DNA of 64,000 bases from Siphonodentalium dalli (GCA_032622095.1 CP136068.1:6795314-6859313); one strand, 5' to 3'; shown: positions 30,377 to 43,573, counted from the stretch's first letter. Numbers and translations: made by a program. Notes: generated from the sequence alone by a model not told the origin.

Positions 30377-31884
30377 TGTGCCAATACGGGTACATATAAC
30401 TCTTAAGGCTATCAGAACGGTTTGATTATTTATTTACAACAAAGTCAATAATGTTCAATCATCGGCATCTGGGTTTCTCTTCCTGTCGTCTCCTTGGTTT
30501 AGGGTCTTCTAGCATCCTAGCGTCCGAGAACTCTTGATACTCGCTGTGTGGTCAGATAGAACTGGTTATCGGTGTCGGCTTTCTTCTTACTAAATACACA
30601 TGTACTATGGAGATCCTTGGTGTGATTGTATCATTTCACAAAAATCCATACATTTATCATTTTATCCTATGCGCATGCGCGAAACAAATCGACTCACATA
30701 AGAAACTGCGTGCGCCTTCCTCGCATGTGACAGAACATAGCACTGGTTATGTATTCAATACTAATTTAAACCAAAAAGAGTTATCGAAATGGTGTCTTAT
30801 CTACAATCCTGCGAACCGCGCAACAATGTAGAGCTTTACCCGAATCGCTTCAAACAATGTACGTTTGTTGAATTGTGCGCATGCGCGTGTTTTTCTACCC
30901 CAACTAGTCGGCAACAAACTCATACACATGCACCCATGGAACTGCTGAAGTTCCTTGGGATCATTTACATAGATATAAGTGGATATACCCATGGTTATAA
31001 CATGTATACACATGCTACATAGGTTTATGATGTCACTGATTGCTGCTGGCCGCTTTTGCGGCCAGTCGGGTGTATGCACGTTTTCTGGCTGGCCGCTTTT
31101 GCGGCCAGTCGGGTTCAAAGGGTTAAGGCTATCAGAACGGTTTGATTATTTATTTACAACAAAGTCAATAATGTTCAATCATCGGCATCTGGGTTTCTCT
31201 TCCTGTCGTCTCCTTGGTTTAGGGTCTTCTTCCGTCTTCATAGGTTGGGTGTGTCTGCTCGTCTTCTACTCGGTTGAGTTCCGGTTGAGTTTGTCTTCCT
31301 GTCGTCTGCTCTTCTTCTTCCGTCGGCGCATCAGTGGGACGTTGTTAGAACCACAAGAGTCATAATGTTACCTTGTGTTTACGTCCATACTTTCGGCTGT
31401 TTGTCCTAGCGTCCGAGAACTCTTGATACTCGCTGTGTGGTCAGCTAGAACTGGTTATCGGTGTCGGCTTTCTTCTTACTAAATACACAGAGGGCGTTAA
31501 TGACGGCCCGGTGCATCTTCACGGCGCATCGGTTCCAGGCGTACCTAGGGTAATCGGGCGATCGTCATCTCCCTATGGGTCCTATAGACTCTTCTCCTTA
31601 TCCATCACGCTGCGTTAGGTTTCGGTAGCTTTTCTAGGCGAGACATCTGGTCTCGCTAATCCTCAAGATCGTTCTGTTTACTCCCCAAATCATTTCCCTA
31701 TGTATGTGTCGGGGATGATTATTGCACGAACGTGCGCTAATTCGTTTTGGTGCCCAGTACTTTGCGATCTAGATGTGGTCAACAGCGGCGCTGATATGTG
31801 TGGTAATCGAGCGCCCCTCTGACTTAGAGATTGCCTGTCTTCTTCCCGGGTTGAAAGTTATGTCCCTGGGGTTGTCTTGGCACA
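30377..31884 (-). repeat. 5' LTR of the minus-strand copy, rearranged
   Basis: The body 31127-31884 matches the other LTR. Next comes TTAA (31123-31126) and 522 bp of the piggyBac-type element (30601-31122). The remainder of that element is missing and is replaced by a second, internally deleted LTR 3' segment (30377-30600) that has an uninterrupted CTCTTAAGGCT at the insertion site. The LTR is therefore a chimera of a piggyBac-containing and a piggyBac-free LTR. Confidence 0.85.
30601..31122. mobile_element. Truncated piggyBac-type element in the 5' LTR
   Basis: Equal in length to 21827-22348 and differing at about four positions. It retains the GGGTTCAAAGGG terminus, TTAA and both CTGGCCGCTTTTGCGGCCAG hairpins. 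The other terminus is absent. Confidence 0.85.
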
Positions 31885-31888
31885 GCAC
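31885..31888. repeat. Target-site duplication GCAC, right
   Basis: GCAC follows the LTR terminus GGCACA and matches 20722-20725. Confidence 0.85.
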
Positions 31889-31904
31889 ACCTAAAACTCA
31901 CCGG

Positions 31905-32536
31905 TCGGGTGTACATGTCGTTCAGCTGGTGTAAGCTTTCAGATTGGCTCATTCGCGAAACAAGTTGGAGTGTTGGTGTAGAGAAACTGTTGTTGAGACT
32001 CTGAACTGTGAATTATTTTATATCCAATGAAGCACGAACGCCGTCACATGAAGTGACGCTCAACTGATATCACCAACATCGTGTTGTGTGTCATGTTTGT
32101 AATGGCACAGCAAAAGTCGTCTTTAGCTGATAATCGCTGTGATCATTTCATTGGGAACAATTTCATTTCTGTTGCAATTGCCATAGACATAGCGACAAAG
32201 CAACCAAAGGAGCGGTTAGGGTGATTCATTCAAATGTAAATATAATGCAGTATTAAAAACGATTCGAATAGTTTTGTTTTAACTTGATCCCAATTGTAAT
32301 ACGCAGGAGCTGAATCAGGGATTCTAATCTAACTCAGTAGTGCCAGTGTGCAGCTCTGGTGTGGTGATTTTCTTTGCATGATACTTATTTCAAAGAAAAC
32401 TAAAACTTCACCGCGATACTCAACTTGTTTTACAAAACCTTATTACAGACAACGCGGTTTCATGTTTCATGAAAGACACTTCCACGTTTGTGAAGTGATA
32501 TCTCAACGTTAATATTGGTGAGAGAAAGAGAGAGAT
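31905..32536 (+). promoter_or_regulatory. Upstream region of the PAN-like gene, duplicated at 17.9 kb
   Basis: The first 350 bp align with 17878-18245 and the last 190 bp with 62960-63150 upstream of the paralogue (shared CTCAACTTGTTTTACAA, GTTTCATGA). Conservation of non-coding sequence before the ATG fits promoter and 5' UTR. A GA-rich run (32520-32535) directly precedes the ATG. No TATA box was fixed. Confidence 0.45.
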
Positions 32537-32869
32537 ATGAAGTTAGAAGGGATACATCTTGTTAAACAATATGTGTGTGACCAATTCTGGTTCGGACTGA
32601 TTTGTAGTTTCCTACTAAGTGTATGTGGCGTTATGGCGAATCCTTTTCAACCAGGACAGCCTGATTTTCTGACTGAAGTGAAGCTGTCGAACAGTTTGCG
32701 GTGTGAGACAATGTGTACGAGGCACGCGGATTGTACGGTCATTGGATACAACGTAAAGACAAGAATGTGTGTGCTCTTAGCGTCCATGGGTGGGAGCGAA
32801 ATAACTGTTCCAAAGGAGTGGATGGTGAGAAACATCACGAAGGTACGGTATTACTGTCGAGTTAAATAA
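32537..32869 (+). CDS. Small secreted PAN/Apple-like protein (or first exon)
   Basis: 110 aa. A hydrophobic segment at about residues 17-34 (FWFGLICSFLLSVCGVMA) looks like a signal peptide preceded by a long polar N terminus. The mature part has Cys56, 60, 66, 78 and 107 in LRCETMCTRHADC, TRMCVLL and VRYYC, the spacing style of a single PAN/Apple fold. Such domains bind proteins or carbohydrates outside cells; the ligand is unknown. A paralogue lies at 63169. In both, AAG|GTACG near the end (donor at about 32840) fits a 5' splice site, so this may be exon 1 of a longer gene with the last residues belonging to the intron. Confidence 0.7.
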   Translation: MKLEGIHLVKQYVCDQFWFGLICSFLLSVCGVMANPFQPGQPDFLTEVKLSNSLRCETMCTRHADCTVIGYNVKTRMCVLLASMGGSEITVPKEWMVRNITKVRYYCRVK

Positions 32870-35800
32870 ATAGTCGGAGAACTGATGTGAACAAGTGTCA
32901 ATAATATATGTATTGACAGAGTAAAATAGATATTTACAGTCCAACACAAACAATTTGTTCCTTCTCTGCGACTGGACTGAAATTGTTCTGTCATTTAATA
33001 ATTGTATATCCAGATCGGCATCGCTACATATCGAACAAGCTTGTCCCGAATGCTGAACCTCGGATTCAACAACGATGATTTCACTTCAACAGTCACTCTA
33101 AATTAAAGTGATTTTATAAAATATGACAAATTTGATGTCACTTAAGAACAAACGCCCTTAAAATATTGTATACAGCCCATACCTCTCAACTGGTCTGATA
33201 CAAAACACATGATGTAACACGCCACTGTCCGAATACTGTACACATAAAGCCTAAACCCACACTTCTAAGTAGATAAACTGAACAAAATGCGAAAAGGTAA
33301 GGATACAACACTGGATCAAGTTGACCCGCCTATTTCGCATGCAACGTCACTGAGTCGGTTACAGCGGTATGGAGCACCATTGGAACTCAGTGTGTGCTCG
33401 GTTGCTACTCCATATTTAGAGATCAAACATGCCCCACAAAAATGCACTAAAATATTTTACTTGTAGTCGCTACTACGTCGTTAGATGTCAAAATTATTCG
33501 AGTAAAGTACATCGATTTTCTCCGGAGAGCTATTTGAAATGAAACGGGCGTATAGGCATTGCCGAAATCATTTATAATCTTTATACTTTCAGTCAAGTAC
33601 CAACCAACTTATCATGACTGCCACACTCGTCCACTCGTTGTATAATTTGAGCTGTCCGCGAAAGTCAAAACAAAATAAAAGAAATTACATCATTCTAGGG
33701 AATGTTCCACCATAATTTAGAAATTATAAAGCGGACTATTTCGCGATGAAGTTACATGTATACAACACGGTATGAATTATTGTAATTAATTATCGATATA
33801 TAGAGATCAAGTCGCTAAGTACGTCAACGATTCTCTATAAGGGGCATATGCATTTTGCGATTATTGTGAAAACTGTGACACAAGATGTTTAAACCTTTAA
33901 GCGCCGGTTCTATGCACCGAGTGCGCCATATATCATGATCTCCCATGATGTATTCTGCCATATTATATATATAATTAACTGCATAGCAACGTTTGCTTGG
34001 CATACAACCGGTATTTCAGCTAGGAACTGACAATGTTGCTTACAACAATGTTATCTCGCTTCAATTATTTTCCATAATTGGTCATTATCGCGCATATCAT
34101 TGGCATAAACCATTCTTTATCAACAGTGTGGCTTCATTGCCAAGTAGGGATTATCATTAATCATCTTTGATACAAAAACTAGGCACAACTAGCGACTAAA
34201 ATGGTAATTCTAAAACAACCGGCGAAAATGTTCGCAGAAAAGTGAGTTTTTTGTTATATCGTAAACAATCCAGGTAAGTCAGCATTGTAGATGCCTAGCT
34301 TGGCGTTTTGTGTACGGAAACTGACATGTACATTAATTAACTGAGTATCTATATGAAACCATTAACAAAGTATACCACACACACACACTCAACAAATGTC
34401 AACTTACATTCGTATCTCGGACTATTTTATTTGTGTTCGTATATGTTCGTTTGTGTTGGTTGTGTAGGAAGAACCCTCCACTAACTGTCGCCATTGTAGG
34501 TGAACAAACGATATATATACATTTTAGCGATAATGTACACAAAACGGGTTTACAAGTATACTCGACCTTTATATTTAGGTTTACGCAACTAGTTTTGAGT
34601 TACGCGTTGAACGGGTTAATTTCCGTCAGTGGATAACCAGAACATCCACGTAGTGTACATGTAGCAGATTACATAATTTCTTTTTGATCGTATGTGGTCA
34701 TCTGTAGATACTCCGTCGAGAGGAAGGATCGCCGAATACATTACACTATACATATATTCTATATATTACACAGTATTATAAAACTGTACTTTATAATGTG
34801 TTCTCGGTAAATTAAAAGCGGTAAAGCCACGCCTGTGAATTACGCCTCTATATGGACATATCTTAACATCGACCGTCTCGAACTAATTTTGTTCGTGTGA
34901 ACACGTAGCGCTCGATTTGAACTATCATATGTATGCAAATTTCTGACAATATGCACGATATTATAATTGTTATAATTTGAATATCAGCCGCGACCAAGAA
35001 GACCGCTTTCAATCGAAGATTATGAACAGGACGAAACAACCTCCTTCCGCTCAATGCGGCAATCGTTCCACTTAAAATCGCCGACATATGTATGTACTAT
35101 TTTGAGTGGATTGGATTATTATTCAACACACATAATTATTCACTACTGTTCATCGCGGCGAATCACCGGTGTTTGTCGCGAATCGCAGATCGTAGCCGAA
35201 CAAAAGATGTCCGTTATTTTCGCTGAAAAAAAACATAAGAAAAAAGGTTGGTTCGTCTTTGGTGTCATAAATATATAAATGACCTGTTACTTCGCCAATC
35301 TTAACTGATGGGTTCAGTACGGGATAATCAGCTGATCAGGAATTATATCATCGCATATTAACAACAGCATTGACTTATTTTATTCGTGTTGTTCTACTTC
35401 ATCACCTATACGCATTGTTTATAATCTATATGCGATCATCATAGTATTGATATCTAAGACGGTATGCTTGTCAGAAACGACCTATTGCGATTGTTGTCAA
35501 TTCCAAGTGGAATCAATATGGACGCTTGTAGTTTATATATGAGAGCGTTCACCGACATTACCATAAGTCGACAGTTATTGACAACGCTCACACTGTCCAC
35601 AATACAAGAGGATGTACGATACCATTAAACACAAGCAAACTAAGATGCATGCATCAGGTCACCCATATTCTATTTAGCATAGAATAATTCAGCTCTGTGA
35701 AAAATGTCCTGCAATTTTGATTGGCGAATCATTGACACATGGATTCATTAGCGACGTTACAACTGAGATACAATTACACAGGACGAACCTTGAATGTGGA

Positions 35801-37270
35801 ACTATGTACGAGTGAATAGTAATGTTCTAAATCCTATGTTCCAGCTTTACAATAGAAGTGGTAAGTTGTAACGGGGTGGTGTCTAGTTCACACGCAAGTA
35901 GTGTAACTAAGTACCGGTAATTAGATGTAACAAATGGTTTAATTTCTACCGTATTGACTGAAAGGATTAGGATCACATTGGTGGCCATGAATTTTCTCGT
36001 TAGCTGCTAATACAATTAGCCTATTTGTCCGGTTACGTTTATACACGTGTACCATGTGCCGACCAGAGCGTGTGTTGACATGTGAATTGGTTAGTTCATC
36101 AATAACCGATCAGCAGGTATTTGTCGTGATCACTTACGACGTGAACATGGGTTACTTAAACGGCTATCGATGGATCAATTACATCATGGTTTATAATCAG
36201 TTTAACGAAGAGGTAGATTAGATAGGGACGTGTGTTCAATTTTGGTGTTGACTGATGATAGGACAAAAAATCAGAGATGACTGTCGGCGGGATGGGCTAT
36301 ATTTTCTATATTGTTTAAAGAAAATTCAGCAGTTGCAATATGGCAGCAACAAAGAAGGGTGTACAATTGGCAAATGATGAGGGGGTGGGGACGACGTGTA
36401 ACTGCGATTGAAACTAGATATGCAGTTTGGAGATTATTGAATGAGGGATGTTATATTAAGGGATACTGCAACTGTTTTCTTTAGGTGTGAAGATTGAATA
36501 GCAGTTCAAGATGCACAATCCTATTAAGCGGTCATAATTTTTTAATTATATGGATTGGGTGGTCAGAAATATTGTGTCTGAGTTGAGGAAACCACCAATC
36601 AAAAGCCAGATTTATTAGAAATGGATGTTTTAATATATTATTGTTTACAATCTAGTATTATTGGTCTACACGAGTTGTTAGTATCGGATCAAATTGCGGA
36701 TGAAGACGGATAACTCTAAATAAATGGGGTTTCTGTGTATAACAAGGCTAAATTTGGTCGAACATGCTGATAAATATATATTTGATAGCGGTTAGTATTA
36801 TTGTTCGACAATTAATCGATTCTGATAACTGAAGGGGATTCTATAAATATTGCTGGAATCGGTACCTTTAAATAGACGTTGAATAGAACTCAGGACCTAT
36901 ATGGATAGATACGAAGAGCCATTTGGGCCGAGTTGTATTTTGTGGATCGTTCGAATATCGGAACAAAGTGGAATGTTGATTTTCAAATGTGTCGACAATG
37001 AATGAAAAAGGTTTGCCCAGTCATAGGGCCATGGACACTATTGTAATTGATATTGTTGTAAAGAGATAATTTGTAGTCGATATGTATGCTTTCTCAGTTA
37101 CTAATCAAATATGAGGGGTGGTCGCTTGGCTGAGTTAATTGATGTAATCGAGATAATCTGTGTGTTATCTGCCTATCATCTGGTCTGGTTGTTATATATC
37201 GACAGATTTGGATAAAGTGTTAAAATTGTGATACGTTGGTAGTTTTTGGTGTGAAAAGTACCAATTATCA
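32870..37270. other. Non-coding interval
   Basis: AT-rich sequence without a supported gene. It may be 3' UTR, intron or intergenic DNA of the PAN-like gene. There is a short (CA)n tract at about 34376-34388. Frames of 60-75 aa around 34.4-35.3 kb have no features. Confidence 0.45.
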
Positions 37271-37278
37271 TGTACTAT

Positions 37279-37635
37279 GGGAGGACAAATTAAATTTCAA
37301 TAGTTAATTACGCTTAAGCGCAATACACTTACATTTAAGCATAAAAACTTCACTCACAACCCTATTACGCGTTAGTGTACTGCCACTACGCTTAAACGTA
37401 ATAGGTTTTCATAGACTTACTACCTTACATATAATGGTATCATCTAAGGTAGATATATATTAAAAGTTACTAGAATCAGTAATGGGCTGCTTCTATTTCA
37501 GCTCCAGGGGGGTTTTGAAATATGGAATTTGAATTATGCTAAAGTGCAATGCTATTAAACTTAAGTGTAATGGACTTCTGAATTACGCTGAATCTTTTAG
37601 GCGTAATTGGTTACCAAATGTGAATTTGGCCTCCC
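37279..37635. mobile_element. Small CTTAAG-palindrome element, 357 bp
   Basis: Inverted ends GGGAGGACAAATTAAATTT and the complement of AAATGTGAATTTGGCCTCCC enclose several AATTACGCTTAAGCG-like motifs. CTAT flanks both ends (37275-37278 and 37636-37639) and could be a 4-bp TSD, or part of a longer terminal repeat, since related copies at 15 kb also read TATGGGAGG. It is a solitary relative of the 14.6-16.7 kb cluster. Confidence 0.65.
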
Positions 37636-37914
37636 CTATTTGACAAGTTGCTGATAATCGGACCAAATTGCGAATGAAGATGGATAACTAAAATGAAAAG
37701 GCTTTATGTGAATAATAAGGCCAAATTTCATCGAACAACATGTTGACAAATAACACGTTTCAGGCAATGTTGTACTATAGCCGACAATCCTTAGGAATAT
37801 TTTTTAGCAATTAATTAAATCTTTTTTTTAATCCGATTATATGGGGGGCACTATCGAATAAGACTGAGCACCTTTAACCTGTTTAGTTAGTTGACTTGTT
37901 TTATTTCACTCATA

Positions 37915-38135
37915 TTTATTAGTTATGTGGATGGATTTATCATTAAACCTCACATCCTTATCGATTATGCAGATGGAGTTATCATTAAAACCTCAGATCC
38001 TTATATTGGATACCTATATTTAGATGGAGTTATCATTAAACCTCACATCCTTATATTGGTTATGTAGATCGAGTTATCATTAAACCTCACATCCTTGTAT
38101 TGGTTATGTAGATATATGGAGTTATGATTAAACCT
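37915..38135. repeat. About 50-bp tandem repeat, five units
   Basis: The unit contains GGAGTTATCATTAAACCTCA then CATCCTTATATTGGTTATGTAGAT, with unit lengths varying from about 48 to 55 bp. Confidence 0.85.
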
Positions 38136-38584
38136 CCATCAATGTATTTAAGGATTTGGACAGGGACCTTGGTTTGGGACCTTTCTTTCTTTGTTTTTGG
38201 ACAAGTTCACCTCACATATACGAGTTCACATATCTTCCTGTACAAACATTCCCTATGTAGCCGTGTTTTCACCTGTGTTTTTTTCAGATAATGCAAGCTT
38301 GAAGCGCGTTTACATATCGCGATGTCTGGTGTGTACCGTATGCAGCGGAACTTGGTATGTTCAAGCATAAGTAGGGTGGGCTATATGGGGAATTAGGAGT
38401 TCATACCGATTAAATGATATTAATTAGCAGAGCGATAACGACCAATGTTGACCTATAATGCATCGCAACTGTAGTACTGTACTGTTGCACCAAAGCTATA
38501 AAATGGGGGGGGGGGGGTCATGATCTGAATTATCTCTAGAGATGGTGCCAGAATTCTATATTAATTGATGGGACTATACAGTAA

Positions 38585-39045
38585 TCTTTCGCGACATACT
38601 TGTCACCAATAAAAACATATCTATTTCATCGTGGAAGTTAGTCGGTGATTATAAATATTTTGTCACTAATTGAAATTTGGGTAGCACTCCACACCCCCTC
38701 CCCCAAAGCACAGGCCAGAATTTTGCCCCGCCGATACCCTTCAGAATTGATAATAAGCAAATATGAAAATATATTAATCGATCGACAAATTATTCCCGAC
38801 AATTTTGTCAATATAAATTGAAATTTGAGCAGCACTCCGCCCCAAGGCACAGGACAGAATCTTGCTCCACTCCAATACCCATCAGAAAAAATATTAATCA
38901 ATAAATTAATTAAAATGAGCTAAAATTTCACATTTTCTTCAGAAAATTTACTTTTTTATCTCTCGCGACATAATTGTCACGATTAAAAACAAATTTGATT
39001 CTTCGTAGAAGTTAGTCGGTAACTATAAATAATGTCACCATTCAT
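38585..39045. repeat. Diverged duplication, blocks about 370 bp apart
   Basis: TCGCGACAT-CTTGTCACC, GAAGTTAGTCGGT and ATAAAT-TTGTCAC occur at 38588 and again at 38961 on. A second pair (ATTGAAATTTG-G-AGCACTCC, then GCACAGG-CAGAAT) is at 38668 and 38817. A poly-G run is just upstream (about 38504-38517). Confidence 0.65.
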
Positions 39046-41859
39046 CTGAATGTTGTTGAGCATATTTCAACCTAGTTCAGTCATGAATGTAGTGCGCATC
39101 CTTCTGCTGGAAGCAACAATCTGCAAAAGCGGTCATGTTGACCTAATTTCAACCAATTTTGGAAGTTTAAATTAATATTTTCTTCACACGCCAAGTAAAA
39201 TTGACAAATTTCAGGATTTTAGCCTGCTTCGTTGGGACCAAACATTGTTGTGCACACTCAAGGAACGTCTACCATCACTCGATAGGACAAATTATGTCCT
39301 GACTAGGCTATAAACTAGCCTGAAATTGGCAAATCAATGACTTTTTTTTGGTTGAAAAAATTAACATGGGAATCTCCATAGAGAACGTTTATATTTCGAT
39401 AAAAACGAAAATAATGTGAAATGAAAGTCGGCACTCGTCAGAATGGTGCAGAATAACATACGAGTCATGTTATATGCGAACATTTGACCTTATTCGATTA
39501 ATTAGTCTCGTAATTAAGGAATCAAGGGCGCTCGTACATGTGGAATTCCGTCGCAGACTGTACACGGCAGACGGAATTGTGAAACGTCAACACGCATCAA
39601 ACACGCATCAAATTTACCTTTTTTGAGAATAACACAAGCTCAACCTTGATCAAAGTAATGCAATACACAACAACAAATAGAATAAAACTGATGTAAACTC
39701 GGTATAAATGAGAATAAGACGCGTATTTAGACGTGGAACTCGACAATATTTCTTCGCTTCGTTCGCAGAGAAAGCACTGAGCCGACGCTATAAATATCTC
39801 TGTTCAAGGCGATCTTACCGAGATGCAGCTATCTGATTTGAAACAAATACCAAGCAATACTCTTAACATAAAAGTCAGAAATATTATTTCAAGATCTAAC
39901 TACGGACCTGATAATTATCGAAATATGTGGGCGAATTAATTTTTTAATAGTTAATCACATGCATGTAGACATGAAAACACTCTTAAATACACAATATACC
40001 GCCCAATGCCGTTATTTAACTGCGTCGGTGTTTATTGTTATCACTGGCTTATTCAATGGTATATAGTTAGACCCTTGTAAGTGTTCTACGCATTGGAATT
40101 TCCATCTATGGGATTAGTGTCAACCGCAATACCGATGAAATCCTAACAAATACCACGCAATTATCTTAGCATAAAAATCAGAAATATTCTGATTTATGCA
40201 ACTACGACGGGAGAGATGTGCATGGAACCAATACAATGTACTCGTGGAGTGGGTCGATCCTCCCATTAATTGCGTGGGTAAGTGGCCAACCCAATGGTAA
40301 TACACAGGACTGTGCATACTTGTGGAAGTCCAGTGGCGTGATCACGTTTCAGGATGCATAGTGCACAGACCGCGCGCGTGTTCATGTGTCAGAAGTGAGT
40401 CTAACAATCAAAGAACACGGTGACTGCTGCCGGAATGATTCTGAGGAGCACACACAAAATATTGCACAATTATGGTACGGAAGTCCAACAAAATACGCTG
40501 TTACGCCAAGTTTTGATATAACTAACGACTTCTTATGCAGCTAACGAGTTTTTATGTAAACTCACCAGCTTTTGTTGTAAAACAAGTTCACCACTGCTGA
40601 AATAAAATCGCAAGCTGTCGATGTAAAACAAACTCCAGATTTTGATGTAAGATCACATGTCGATTGTGGACACAGTTGACGTGTGTCAGAGGGAATTCAG
40701 TCGTGCCGAGAGTATGACCATGCACAATCTTGCATCTTCTAGATTTTATACTGTATATCTGCAACAAACTAATGGAATCGATCGGTGCATGGACGTGACC
40801 ATGTTGAGTGTTGTGAGCAATTGTAGCATGCCAGAGATTCTGATTGGCACACAATATTAGCCAGTATTGAAGGCTTCAAATAGTTCATAGGTGTTGTACT
40901 ATAGTGCAATGTAGGTCCGTATCTGGTGATATAACCTCACTGTGAACTACCACTCAATAAGCGATGTCACATAATCTATAACACCTATTGTTTCTAAGTT
41001 TCTAAGCTTTGGTTTACTAACATCTCCCCATATCAAAATTGACATAAGAAGCAGCTATATATATGCAGCAATATAAGTAATATCATATATGTCGATATTC
41101 ATCAGTGCATCAGGTTGGTAGCAAAAATGGATACTATTTGTTATGATATAAATATGATTGCAATTACAATCATGATTGTTGGATAACAAATCATCAAATA
41201 TTTCCCTCTCTGACTGCAAGCACAGTGGCTGCGAAAACACGTACCACAGTAGCGATGGCATAGTAGGTGCGACAATTTATAATGGTGGAGTTTGGTGACA
41301 ATTGGTCGACATAATCAATATGCCCGCTGCATATTCGCACAATGAGCCTTCCAAAGTTCGTTATAATCAGCCTTTTTCTGGTTTTGGTCCGTGTATAGCT
41401 CGCGTTCTTTATTCCAGATACTTTATCGTAGCTGCAGTTCCTCCAACAGTTCCGACACAGCTTTATAGGCACACATGATAATGTTAGCGGAATTATTCGT
41501 AGAACTAAACGTCGCAAAATAAAAAGGGAACTGTCTTAAAAGCGTGACATTAATATAAGTAGATAAACATGCACTGAGATCATATCAATAACACATACTA
41601 CGTGCATGATATGTGATTGAATGCGGGATTGCCACGGTCAAACACAGTTCTGGACGATCGATCGTGCCATTATAAATATCGTAGAGAATACAATGTGGTA
41701 AAACGTAATGAGTAGACATCAACCTTGGTGAAACGCAATGGGTTAATTCGTTGAGTCGACTCGTTGTGCGGAAACTCAGCAGGCAACATGGCGAGCTATA
41801 GCACAGAATGATGACGACCAATTGTCACCAAACGCCACCATAATAATTTGTCACACCCA
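39046..41859. other. Non-coding interval
   Basis: No gene is supported. Positions 40500-40660 hold an imperfect, roughly 30-bp repeat of TTTTGATGTAA-like units. Frames of 65-107 aa on the minus strand lack motifs. Confidence 0.4.
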
Positions 41860-42204
41860 CTATGACATCACTACTGTGATACGTGTGTCCGCAACATATC
41901 GCTCGATGAGGTTACATAGTTTCCGCAGCGTGTTTAATATAGAGTGCGATAGTCCAGTCATAAATTCATATTCATTATAATTACCATGTTGATTGCATCG
42001 TTCATATATCACATGAGTGTATTTCGCATTGTTCAATGGCTCAAATTCATTCATTTGTTGCATATATTTTGTTGAGTATAAAAGCATATCGTCCCATACA
42101 TTTAGTGTACAGTACCCTTTAAATAGCTCGAACAACTTGAATTTATCAAGTTGATCATACAAATATTCGTCAATGTACTTTGTGCGTACTTCGTTGAGAT
42201 CATG
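41860..42204 (-). pseudogene. Possible exon or gene relic, unassigned
   Basis: Open for about 114 codons after a TGA at 42205-42207, with the first ATG at 42162. The composition looks protein-like (rich in Lys, Glu, Phe, Tyr and Leu; e.g. DKFKLFELFKGYC, LRKLCNLIERYV). Just upstream, 42203-42439 and 42319-42545 are also open in two other frames, so a frameshifted relic is possible, as is chance. No family is recognised. Confidence 0.25.
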
Positions 42205-42545
42205 TCAGTGTAAGACAACGTGTATTGACCGACCACTGCATTCCCACACTGACTACATGTACAAGTTCGTAGGGGAACATCTGGGTTTTTCCGTGAGCCT
42301 GTTTTAATATGAAATCTATGATTTCGTTGTTGCGACGTATTTGTCCCCGAACTCGCCCAGTGTCGCTATCTTTTTTGAGTCCAGATCTGCTCGTACATAA
42401 ACCAGATAAGTTATTGGGAATTCTCGATGTCCCAATATCTTAGCTGGTTCGCGCATGTATGGGCAGACTTGAGCTATCTGTTCTGGTGCACGGCAGGTGT
42501 TTCCCGTGGGTTTTATGTTTATGTCTGCGGGTGTCTGTCTGTCTC

Positions 42546-43400
42546 AAGAATTTAATGATATAACGATTTTCCAGTTTGTTACACAAATAAATAAAACAGA
42601 TCAACGGAAACAAACGTGCATTAGTTGTGTCAAATGGTCACGAATGCCTTCATAGTTGGATATCTACATCACAGTTTTGAGCGTCAAATTTTGGGATGAC
42701 AGACTATGCGTTTCCGATTGTTCTATCTCTTATCCGGCCGATGCAATTCCGCGAGTGATTGCACGAATGACTATTGCCAACAATTTAAAGGGTTATTTGC
42801 GATTGTATATGTATTAAAACAATGGGTATATGTATTTTATAAGTAGTTTGTTGATCATATCTACTAGCATGCGGCAGGTCTCTACGACGAGCTGTTTGCA
42901 CAATTTCCAGACTGGGAACGTACCATAAATATCAGATGTAAATATTTACAAATTAAACATAATATTCCATTGTTATTCCAAAGGTGTTTAATCGGTGATG
43001 TAGCGATAAGAATGGGGTTTTGTAATACTGTCAAACAGCGATGCCGATTGATTCTGGTTCATTTCAGAAATGAATGTAGTGGGTGTTTGTGTTTTTGGGG
43101 AATACGGCGCTGTGGTTGGCGCACATTGTGTGAACCGCAAATGTGACCCAACTACCACAACTTCGTATCCCTCAATAACACACACCCACTGCATTAATTT
43201 CTTTTGTTATACTTCCGTCTTCTCCTCCCCTAATTGCCGTTCCCTGATTGGTAGGAATGACACCACCTGATATACGACAATTCCAAGTACAGCCCTGTCA
43301 CTTGCTTATTACCCTCGAGGGTAATATTAATTCAGTTATTGACCGCTCCAGAGAGATCTCGGGAAATGACCGAATCTTACCGAACGCATAATTCACAGTG
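42546..43400. other. Non-coding interval upstream of the recombinase gene
   Basis: No coding or repeat signal was recognised. Confidence 0.4.
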
Positions 43401-43402
43401 CT

Positions 43403-43408
43403 TATAAG
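43403..43408 (+). promoter_or_regulatory. Possible TATA element of the recombinase gene
   Basis: GCTTATAAGAC lies about 170 bp before the ATG. The match to a TATA box is reasonable but not tested. Confidence 0.25.
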
Positions 43409-43573
43409 ACACACGAAAACACAAAAAACGCATCCCGTGGTGTTGGAAAATTAGCGTTGGCCCAACGTATTCCGAATGTTAACCATTCTTTGTTGTTTTG
43501 AGTTACGTCCCTTACACCGATCGACATTATTTCTCTTCGCGAAAAGCAGACGACGACAACTGATTCGAAAAAA

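Larger units (their letters stand above)
20726..31884 (-). mobile_element. Ty3/gypsy LTR retrotransposon, minus-strand copy
   Basis: An 11.2-kb provirus with LTR termini TGTGCC/GGCACA and a 4-bp GCAC duplication. On the minus strand the order is 5' LTR, primer site, gag, pol (protease, RT, RNase H, integrase), a 96-aa membrane-protein ORF, a PPPY-containing ORF, polypurine tract and 3' LTR. Both LTRs contain a piggyBac-type insertion at the same TTAA. The matching 758-bp LTR blocks (22353-23110 and 31127-31884) differ at about ten positions by my count, so the insertion is fairly recent. Frameshifts in gag and pol and a stop in integrase make it non-autonomous. Confidence 0.95.
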
